Shown: positions 1-5,385 of the stretch, one piece after another | Numbering within the stretch: position 1 is the stretch's first letter | Layout: each line of letters opens with the position of its first letter | Origin: Verrucomicrobiaceae bacterium | Lineage (GTDB): Bacteria > Verrucomicrobiota > Verrucomicrobiia > Verrucomicrobiales > Verrucomicrobiaceae | Assembly (NCBI GenBank): GCA_947463285.1 | Contig: CANHTV010000172.1 | Location: forward strand, 1-7,494 | DNA: 7,494 bases | Direction: 5' to 3' | Notes under the pieces: model-generated | What the model was told of the DNA's origin: nothing | Databases searched by the model: none | Seen by the model: only the letters and a program-made list of their open reading frames with translations | Program-made: the position numbers and the translations under genes

Positions 1-389
1 GTCCCGCCTCCGACAACGAACACCCGGGACACCACTTTGAGGGCGCCGGCTTCGTCGAGCCCAGCAATCCGATCGTGATGCGAAATCAGGATCGATGCGC
101 CGCTGTGGCCGAGCGCGTAGCCAATCTGGAATGGGTGGTATTGGTAATCCAGCGGCACTGCAACCAGTCGCATCCGGAAGCAGGCGAGGTAGCAGACGAC
201 CGACTCGAGGCTGTTCGGTAGCAACAGGGCGACGCGATCGCCTTCTTCGAGGCCCATTGCCGCCAGACCCGAGGAGAGCCGCGATGTCAATCGTTCAAGT
301 TCAGCGGCTGTGGTCCACGCTTCGCCAGATTCGAGGATCCGGCGCGCGGGGTCGGTCTCGAGGGAGCGTCGCAATAGGTCGTGAAGCAT
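1..389 (-). CDS. Acyl-CoA synthetase / AMP-dependent ligase, N-terminal fragment
   Basis: The frame reads from ATG at 389 down to base 1 without a stop, giving 129 codons; the C-terminal part lies outside the window. The protein begins MLHDLLRRS and shows the N-terminal subdomain pattern of the ANL (acyl-CoA synthetase, NRPS adenylation, luciferase) superfamily. It has an AELERLTSRLSSGLAAMG helix at about residues 29-46, then GDRVALLLPNS (50-60), CYLACFRMRLVAVPLDYQYHP (about 66-86) and HSGASILIS (95-103). Family members activate a carboxylic acid with ATP to an acyl-adenylate and pass it to CoA or a carrier protein. The ATP-binding P-loop and the A8 motifs lie beyond the edge, so substrate and activity cannot be judged. 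The frame is open further upstream with a possible GTG start, but the ATG gives the family-typical N-terminus. The gene is transcribed away from the partner-switch genes, so a functional link is only suggested by proximity. Confidence 0.85.
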   Translation of the reverse strand, partial: MLHDLLRRSLETDPARRILESGEAWTTAAELERLTSRLSSGLAAMGLEEGDRVALLLPNSLESVVCYLACFRMRLVAVPLDYQYHPFQIGYALGHSGASILISHHDRIAGLDEAGALKVVSRVFVVGGG

Positions 390-781
390 GTGGAAAAGGT
401 CGTTGGAAGTGCTGCGGATTTGCTGATCCACCGATAAAAGGCGGTTGCATTCATTCCGTCCACGAGTTGCTGTCCTGAGTACACGGCAGACGACAGATGG
501 AGGGTAAGCGGAATGCACCCATCATTAAAGCGCAGCTTCTACTGTTGTTGGAGGGGCGGTCAATGCATTTGAGTTTCTGGGGACCGATTCGGGCTCGTTT
601 GACGGTTTTTGGCCCCGACCGAGAGGGGGAGCCGTGGGTCGGATACGAGCGGCGAGCCAGAGGCTGGAGATGGTCGCTCCTGCAGCCACGATGCCCACCG
701 TCCCGAAGTGACGCAGTGGCTCGCCCGCGCCGCCGGATGAAAACCCAGAGGCTTCTGGCTGTAAGGCCTGGCTGACTAGCC
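390..781. other. Gene-free stretch between the AMP ligase and the phosphatase remnant
   Basis: This stretch lies between the minus-strand ligase start and the first recognisable phosphatase codons. A plus-strand ATG frame at 497-775 is open but gives an Arg/Pro/Trp-rich product that matches nothing I recognise. It is in the same frame as the phosphatase remnant and separated from it by a TGA at 773-775, yet it does not look like the N-terminal part of a SpoIIE protein. A minus-strand frame ending at TAA 527-525 has a hydrophobic stretch but no convincing start. I see no clear promoter, terminator or repeat. It presumably contains the ligase promoter and whatever remains of the missing 5' part of the phosphatase gene. 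Confidence 0.5.
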
Positions 782-1311
782 TTCTACCGAACTGGGAGGG
801 GTGGTTTCGAATATCATTGGATCGATTCGGATCATTTCGCGATTTATCTGCTCGGTGTTTGCGGCCACGGCGTGGGGGCTTCGCTGCTTTCCGTCGCGGC
901 CATTTATGTCATTCGCAGCGGCGCACTGCCAGGAACCGACTTCCGAGATTCGAGTGCGGTGCTTTCTGGACTGAACAACGCGTGCCTGATGGAGAAGCAA
1001 AATAACATGTAATTCACCATCTGGCATAGGGGCTCTTATGTCCTGAGACGAACGCTGAAGCAAGCCAGCGACGGCCACCCGGTCTCATCATCGGCGCGAT
1101 GGAAGACAAGGTGTATGAGGCGTTCTACTGTTCTCTTGCCCTGGGTGAGACTCTGCTGGTGCTGTGCGATGGGTCTTGCGAGATCAAGGATGCGCAGGGG
1201 AACTTCATGGAATTCGAGACCTTCGAGCAGTTCATGCGCCAGCATGTCGCCGATGGGCTGCGTAGAAATACTCCCAGTCGGTTATTCGCTCCAATCAGGA
1301 GGCTTTTTTAA
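782..1311 (+). pseudogene. SpoIIE-type PP2C serine phosphatase (RsbU/SpoIIE-like), decayed
   Basis: Two neighbouring plus frames together spell a SpoIIE PP2C domain. Frame one (from 782) gives EYHWIDSDHFAIYLL, then VCGHGVGASLLSV, then LPGTDFRDSSAVLSGLNNA and MEKQNNM, all typical of this family. It hits TAA at 1010-1012, exactly where NNMFFTIW is expected. Reading through gives FTIW and, further on, a degraded QASDGHP. Frame two (from about 1081) gives GLIIGAMEDKVYEAFYCSLA, LLVLCDG, CEIKDAQGNFMEFETFEQFM and ends at TAA 1309-1311. The Asp of the metal-binding D-x-x-G-H-G motif is Gly here, and the upstream GGD motif reads GGF. About 15-20 residues around the frame change seem deleted, and the last conserved DD-containing segment is absent. 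Such enzymes dephosphorylate a STAS protein in partner switches, and a STAS gene and an RsbW-like kinase gene follow downstream. I conclude the gene is inactive. The 5' end is also missing, including any sensor or receiver domain. Confidence 0.88.
1288..1310 (+). terminator. Possible weak intrinsic terminator
   Basis: CTCC (1289-1292) can pair with GGAG (1298-1301) over a five-base loop, with an extra G-C pair possible across a one-base bulge, and six T follow at 1304-1309. The stem is very short. It overlaps the last codons of the phosphatase remnant, and the same AGGAGG could instead act as a ribosome binding site for an ATG at 1315. Confidence 0.25.
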
Positions 1312-1314
1312 TTG

Positions 1315-1443
1315 ATGGGAATCGTTGAACCCGAAACCTGCATGCTTCGCTTCTTGGGGGTTGTTTCAACCCCTGACATTGGTCCCCGATTCGCCCTTAA
1401 AAATCCTGTTGCCGACACGGTTTATTCTGCGACTTCTGGATAG
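1315..1443 (+). CDS. Doubtful small ORF, 42 residues
   Basis: ATG at 1315 opens a 42-residue frame starting MGIVEPETCMLRFLG and closing at TAG 1441-1443. It is preceded by AGGAGG at 1297-1302, the only strong Shine-Dalgarno-like sequence I noticed ahead of a start in this window, although the 12-base spacing is long. The product has no signal peptide, no membrane segment and no motif I know. It lies between the phosphatase remnant and the kinase gene and contains a perfect 7-bp hairpin at 1357-1373. A frame this short can easily arise by chance, so I list it only because of the AGGAGG and its position just ahead of the kinase, where it could affect translation of that gene. Confidence 0.15.
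   Translation: MGIVEPETCMLRFLGVVSTPDIGPRFALKNPVADTVYSATSG
1357..1373. repeat. Perfect 7-bp hairpin
   Basis: GGGGTTG (1357-1363) and CAACCCC (1367-1373) form a perfect inverted repeat around a TTT loop. No T-run follows it, so it is not a standard intrinsic terminator. It lies between the phosphatase remnant and the kinase gene and could structure the RNA ahead of the kinase. Confidence 0.35.
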
Positions 1444-1527
1444 CCATGACTGGCTAAACCCCACGTTGCCATAAGTGCAAAATACCAACTCGAGGTCGTC
1501 GCCAACTTTGACGCGCTAACGGCGGCA

Positions 1528-1890
1528 ATGGACCAATTGTCATGCTGGCTGGAGGAACGGCAGGCGGCTCCTTCAGCGGCTTACCTGTCCACGTTGGCAC
1601 TTGAGGAGCTCGTCACCAATTGCATTAAATATGGTTACGACGACCAGTCCGAACATGTCATCCAGGTCCAAGTCGAGCTTTTGCCGGATGGCATGACCAT
1701 AGTGGTGGAGGACGATGGTCATCCTTTCAACCCTCTGGAGCAGGTGGAGCCGGACATGAATCTTCCGATCGAAGAGCGACCGATCGGTTGCCTCGGCCTT
1801 CACCTGCTACGGAAACTCTCGGACCAAATGGACTATGCTTGGAAAAATGGCCGAAACCGGGTGACTCTGCACAAGAAGACCACTGCCTAG
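1528..1890 (+). CDS. RsbW-like anti-sigma factor kinase (HATPase_c_2 ATP-binding protein)
   Basis: This small GHKL-fold ATPase is of the RsbW/SpoIIAB type. Such proteins bind and hold a sigma factor or other partner and phosphorylate a STAS antagonist on serine. With numbering from ATG 1528 (120 residues), the N-box is LALEELVTNCIKYGY, with E27 and N31. The G1 region is EDDGHPFNPL (61-70). The conserved EERPIG leads into the G2 region G87-C-L-G90-LHLLRKLSDQMDY, and the end is NRVTLHKK. The first strand and helix of the fold (YQLEVVANFDAL) are encoded upstream of this ATG in the same open frame, from about 1480. No ATG, GTG or TTG exists between the frame's upstream stop (TGA 1447-1449) and 1528, so the start is uncertain: either a CTG at 1450 or a small frameshift after ATG 1446. 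In G2, Cys88 replaces the usual Gly of GGLG. The gene follows a dead phosphatase gene and precedes a STAS-containing operon, which suggests a partner switch. Confidence 0.87.
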   Translation: MDQLSCWLEERQAAPSAAYLSTLALEELVTNCIKYGYDDQSEHVIQVQVELLPDGMTIVVEDDGHPFNPLEQVEPDMNLPIEERPIGCLGLHLLRKLSDQMDYAWKNGRNRVTLHKKTTA

Positions 1891-1906
1891 CCTCTGATTT
1901 TCATCA

Positions 1907-1912
1907 TATAAT
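1907..1912 (+). promoter_or_regulatory. Possible -10 element (TATAAT)
   Basis: A perfect TATAAT consensus lies 17 bases after the kinase stop codon. The bases where a -35 box should be (about 1884-1889, TGCCTA) match TTGACA poorly, so this is only a candidate sigma70-type site. If used, it would give a leader of about 500 bases before the solute-binding protein start. Confidence 0.2.
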
Positions 1913-1963
1913 TGTCCTTTGTTGAATTGAGTGGAGATGTCTGGCTGCTTGAACTGGAAAGAA

Positions 1964-1997
1964 ACCTCGGTCTCACCTGAACCCAAACAATCGAGGT
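1964..1997. repeat. Inverted repeat in the leader region
   Basis: ACCTCGGT (1964-1971) pairs with ATCGAGGT (1990-1997) over an 18-base loop, with seven Watson-Crick pairs and one G-T pair. No T-run follows. It could be an RNA hairpin or an operator half-site pair, but it may also be chance. Confidence 0.3.
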
Positions 1998-2382
1998 CCA
2001 AGCTCTGTCTCATTGTGTGTGGGGGCCGGCTACTCGTCTTTATTAGCCTGTCTGGGACCCGCTTAATCTCCTTGCTCAGTTCTACTGCTCATGAAAGATC
2101 TTAAGTCGTATTGCAGCAAAATGACTATTTCCTCTCTCTACCATTCTGCTCCGGTAGCCAGAGTGCTTTAAATCTCCGGTCTCTCCTCCCATGGCTACAG
2201 CGGTTCCGAACCCGATGCCGTAGACACTCTTCGAAAATGGGTTCAGGAGAATTGCTCTTCAGAAGAGATCGGTTGCCCACCTTGAAAAACTCCTACCCAT
2301 TGCTGCATAATCGAATAAGGTCTGTGGCCTTCGCTGAGCATTCGAGTCTTGGGTTCACTGAATTCTTAGGGAAACTCTGGTG

Positions 2383-2453
2383 CTCTCGCTGGGAAAGCCA
2401 ATCCGAAACTCACACGCTCATGTTTGAAATCCTGAAGAAACTCTCGCTGGGAA
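2383..2453. repeat. 13-bp direct repeat flanking the start of the binding-protein gene
   Basis: CTCTCGCTGGGAA occurs at 2383-2395 and again at 2441-2453, 58 bases apart. The first copy is upstream of the start codon at 2420. The second lies inside the signal-peptide coding part, encoding about residues 8-11. The offset is not a multiple of three, so it is not a repeated peptide. It may mark a small local duplication or be coincidental. Confidence 0.5.
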
Positions 2454-5374
2454 CCTGCCTGCTGGCAATGGCCGCGGGCGTGTTGCTTTATAGCGACAAA
2501 GGATCACGCCTCTCTGCAAAAAAAGAGGGTGCCGCCAAGTCGCAGCTCAGTATCGCGATCGTGCAGCACGCTTCGCTGGTTGTCCTTGATCAGGGCGTTG
2601 ACGGTATGCTCACGGCGTTGGCGGCCCGCGGATATGAAGAGGGTAAAAACATTAAAATCCGGCGCTACAACTCCGAGGGCGATATCGGAACAGCAAATAC
2701 CATAGCACGCGAGGTGACTGCGGGTGATTTTGACCTGATTCTGACCGCCAGTACCGTTTCCCTGCAAACGGTCGCGAATGCCAACCGCAATGGCGCACGC
2801 ACCCGTCACGTCTTTGGCATCATCACGGACCCCTACGCGGCTGGCGTGGGCATTGATCCTGCAAACCACTTGAATCATCCGCCCTACATGACGGGCGCAG
2901 GCTCGATGCAACCGGTGGAGCAGTCGTTCCGGACCGCAAAGCGCATGCATCCCGGGCTGAAGTCGGTCGGCCTCGTCTGGAACGCGGCCGAGGTTAATTC
3001 GATGGTTCAAACCAAGTTGGCCCGCGAAATCTGTGCCGAACTGGGCATCCAGTTGATCGAGGGCAACGCCGAGAACAGCACTGCTGTCGTCGAATCAGTG
3101 AACTCGGTCATCGCCCGGGGGGCCGAGTGCCTGTGGATCAGCGGTGATGTGGCGGTCTCCACGGCTACCGACCAGGTCATCAATGCTTGTCGGCGGGCCC
3201 GTATTCCGGTCTTCACGGTGATGCCGCCTGCGGTCAAGAGCGGCGCGCTGTTCGACATGGGTGCCAATTACTTCGATATCGGTAAGCACACCGGGGAAAT
3301 TGCTGCCGATGTGCTGGATGGCAAAAATCCCGCCGAGATCCCCGTCGATAACTACGTTCCGGTGGTTTTCCTCTACAACGAAACAGCTCTGACCGGTCTC
3401 AAGGATCGCTGGACAATCCCCCCCGATCTCAAGGAAAAAGCGGATGGTTTCATCACCGCCACCGAGACCAAACTGCCGATGCTGGAGAAAAAGGCGGTCG
3501 CCCTCCCGCTTAGTCCGCAGCCTGGTCGTGTTTACAAGATCGGTCTGGCCTATTTTGCGCCGGAATCCGCCGGCGATCAGTGCCGTCAGGGAATTGTCGA
3601 TGGCCTCAAGGAGCTTGGTTTCGTGGAAGGCAAGAACCTGGAGATCCGCATGGCGCATGCGCAGGCGGAGATCGCCAACATTCCGGGAATGCTCCAGAAC
3701 TTCGATTCCTCCGACGTGGACCTGGTGCTGCCCATGAGCACGCCGGTGATCAGTGCGGCGGTCGGTTTCGTGAAACACAAGCCGATTGTGTTCACGTATT
3801 GCAGCGACCCCATCGCCGCTGGTGCGGGGGTGTCGTTCACCGATCATTTGCCCAACGTGACCGGCATCGGTTCGTTCCCGCCGGTGCAGGCAATCCTGGA
3901 TGCCATCCAGCAGACCATGCCCGGGATCAAATCCGTCGGCACTATCTACAACAATTCTGAGGCCAACTCGGTGAAGGTGGTGAGCGTGGAGCGGGAACTG
4001 TTCGCGAAAGCCGGGATTACGCTGGAGGAGGTCACTGTATCCTCCCCCGCTGATGTCCTGCCGGCAGCCCAGGCCCTTTCGGCGCGCGGGATCGAGGCCA
4101 TGTGCATCCTTGATGACAACACCGTAGCGCAGGCCATGGACGCGGTGATCCGCGTGGCGCGCGACAGTAAGCTGCCGCTGTTCGCGGGCGATGGCACGAC
4201 GGCCGGGCGCGGCCCGATTGCCTGCGTGGGCTTGGGGTATTACCAGCCCGGTTACGCCGTCGCCAAGCCCGTCGCCCGGGTCTTGTTAGGCGAAAGCCCG
4301 GCCACAATCCCGATCGAGAACGTCATCGAAAAGCAGGTTTTTCTAGACGAAGCTCTGGCACGGCAGTTCGGTCTGACCTTCCCGCCGGAACTCAAAGCTG
4401 AAGCCGCCCGCCAGTCGGCCGCTCGCGAGACCGATACGTCGGCTGCCCCTGCCAACGCTGCCGCGTCCGCGCCGCTGGGGCGCCGCGCAAAGCTCAACCT
4501 GATCGAGTATCTCGAGACCCCCAACGTGGAGATCAATCGCAAAGGCATCCAGGATGGACTGGCCAAAGCTGGGTTGGTGGAGGGGCGCGACTACGAATTG
4601 ATTCTCCGCAATGCTCAGGGTGACATGGCGGTTCTCAACACCATCATGGACGCGGCCGCCTCCGATGGGTCCGAATTGCTCATCACCGCCACAACGCCCG
4701 CCTTGCAAGTCGCCCTGCAACGTGCCGCGAAACGACCTGTGGTCTTCTCGCTCGTCGGCAACCCGATGGAGGCTGGGGCAGGGCGCACCGATGAGGAGCA
4801 CCTGCCCAATGTCACGGGAGCTTATGTGAATTCGCCGCATGCTGAGGGGCTGGCGGCGTTGCAGCGCTGCCTGCCCAACCTCAAGCGAGTGGGAACACTC
4901 TTCGTGCCGTCCGAGGTGAATTCGGTTTACTACAAGGACGAGTTGCTGAAGGCCGCTAGTGCTTTAGGCATCGAGGTGGAATTGGTGGGGGTGAGCACCA
5001 GTGGCGAAATCGCCGATGCTGCCCTGGCGCTTTGCAGCCGCAACATCGATGCGGTCTGCCAAATTTCTGACAACCTCACTGGGGCCAGCTTCGCGAGCAT
5101 CGTCCAGGCGGCAAACCGCGCCCGGCTGCCCCTGATGGGGTTTGCCTCCGGCCAGGCCGAATCCGGCGCATTCCTGACCGTTTCGCGGGACTTTTATGAT
5201 GGTGGCGTGGAGTCGGCGGCCATGGCCGCGCGCATTCTGCGCGGGGAGTCACCGGGGGGCATCCCTTTTCAGTTGGTGGCCAAAATCAATTACGAATTCA
5301 ATCACGCCAGCGCCCGCAACCTCGGCATCACGATTCCAAAGGACCTCTTGCAGCTCGGGGAATCCGGCCACTAA
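2420..5374 (+). CDS. ABC transporter solute-binding protein with three tandem TrpX-type (ABC_sub_bind) domains
   Basis: The 984-residue protein starts with KK and an uncleaved-looking hydrophobic helix (about residues 8-24, LSLGTCLLAMAAGVLLYS). I therefore expect export with a membrane anchor or signal peptide; there is no clear lipobox. Three homologous modules follow: about 43-346, 372-660 and 690-980. The usual family member is a single module of about 300-330 residues. Each module repeats the same landmarks. The start is QLSIAIVQHA, YKIGLAYFA or LNLIEYLET. Then comes a G-[YFL]-x-EG element (71-75, 401-404, 719-722). Next is TDP (136-138), SDP (462-464) or GNP (780-782), then TGAGS, VTGIGS or VTGAYV. 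The NAAEVNS, NNSEANS or PSEVNS motif follows at 188-194, 511-517 and 830-835. Each module ends in a [TF]-[IF]-P-x-[DE]-L signature. Linkers are about 25-30 residues, the second rich in Ala, Ser and Pro. Relatives such as streptococcal TrpX bind tryptophan, but the ligand here is unknown. I chose ATG 2420 because it gives the export signal; the open frame extends to TTG 2111. STAS and permease genes follow. Confidence 0.92.
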   Translation: MFEILKKLSLGTCLLAMAAGVLLYSDKGSRLSAKKEGAAKSQLSIAIVQHASLVVLDQGVDGMLTALAARGYEEGKNIKIRRYNSEGDIGTANTIAREVTAGDFDLILTASTVSLQTVANANRNGARTRHVFGIITDPYAAGVGIDPANHLNHPPYMTGAGSMQPVEQSFRTAKRMHPGLKSVGLVWNAAEVNSMVQTKLAREICAELGIQLIEGNAENSTAVVESVNSVIARGAECLWISGDVAVSTATDQVINACRRARIPVFTVMPPAVKSGALFDMGANYFDIGKHTGEIAADVLDGKNPAEIPVDNYVPVVFLYNETALTGLKDRWTIPPDLKEKADGFITATETKLPMLEKKAVALPLSPQPGRVYKIGLAYFAPESAGDQCRQGIVDGLKELGFVEGKNLEIRMAHAQAEIANIPGMLQNFDSSDVDLVLPMSTPVISAAVGFVKHKPIVFTYCSDPIAAGAGVSFTDHLPNVTGIGSFPPVQAILDAIQQTMPGIKSVGTIYNNSEANSVKVVSVERELFAKAGITLEEVTVSSPADVLPAAQALSARGIEAMCILDDNTVAQAMDAVIRVARDSKLPLFAGDGTTAGRGPIACVGLGYYQPGYAVAKPVARVLLGESPATIPIENVIEKQVFLDEALARQFGLTFPPELKAEAARQSAARETDTSAAPANAAASAPLGRRAKLNLIEYLETPNVEINRKGIQDGLAKAGLVEGRDYELILRNAQGDMAVLNTIMDAAASDGSELLITATTPALQVALQRAAKRPVVFSLVGNPMEAGAGRTDEEHLPNVTGAYVNSPHAEGLAALQRCLPNLKRVGTLFVPSEVNSVYYKDELLKAASALGIEVELVGVSTSGEIADAALALCSRNIDAVCQISDNLTGASFASIVQAANRARLPLMGFASGQAESGAFLTVSRDFYDGGVESAAMAARILRGESPGGIPFQLVAKINYEFNHASARNLGITIPKDLLQLGESGH

Positions 5375-5385
5375 AAAACCGAACC

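Larger units (their letters stand above)
1891..2419. other. Long leader / intergenic region ahead of the transporter operon
   Basis: This 529-base stretch is visibly richer in A and T than the flanking genes. The frame of the solute-binding protein remains open upstream to a TTG at 2111, but the extra 103 residues are Arg/Ser/Leu-rich without a recognisable domain. They come before an obvious export signal, so I treat them as non-coding. A perfect TATAAT sits at 1907-1912, but there is no convincing -35 element 16-18 bases upstream. An inverted repeat (1964-1997) and a 13-base direct repeat (first copy 2383-2395) are listed separately. I see no tRNA, T-box or riboswitch that I recognise. The region probably carries the promoter and leader of the transporter operon. 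Confidence 0.5.

Noticed and set aside
95..478. Plus-strand frame of 127 residues over the ligase
   Set aside because: It is antisense to the acyl-CoA synthetase, which shows clear family motifs; the product is Arg/Gly-rich and unlike any protein.
497..775. Plus-strand ATG frame of 92 residues
   Set aside because: The Arg/Trp/Pro-rich product has no recognisable motif, no ribosome binding site and no similarity to the phosphatase N-terminus. It is probably a chance frame in GC-rich DNA.
525..780. Minus-strand frame with a membrane-helix-like stretch (GTVGIVAAGATISSLWLAA)
   Set aside because: No convincing start codon. Followed upstream, the frame runs into the antisense of the phosphatase remnant.
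1897..1940. Possible recognised riboswitch or T-box for amino-acid control of the importer
   Set aside because: I find no T-box, specifier loop or known riboswitch signature in the leader; only simple inverted repeats are present.
2172..2276. Short plus frame with protein-like composition (HGYSGSEPDAVDTLRKWVQE)
   Set aside because: Only about 34 codons with no start and bounded by stops. A possible one-base shift would extend it slightly, but I recognise no family.
2111..2419. N-terminal extension of 103 residues in frame with the triple binding protein (TTG start at 2111)
   Set aside because: It places Arg/Ser-rich, domain-free sequence ahead of a clear export signal that starts at ATG 2420, and the DNA has the AT-richer look of the intergenic region.
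3095..3847. Minus-strand frame of 250 residues (also the 168-residue frame at 2504-3010 and 165-residue frame at 4343-4840)
   Set aside because: All lie antisense to the triple binding protein and their His/Arg-rich products are typical shadows of GC-rich codon usage.
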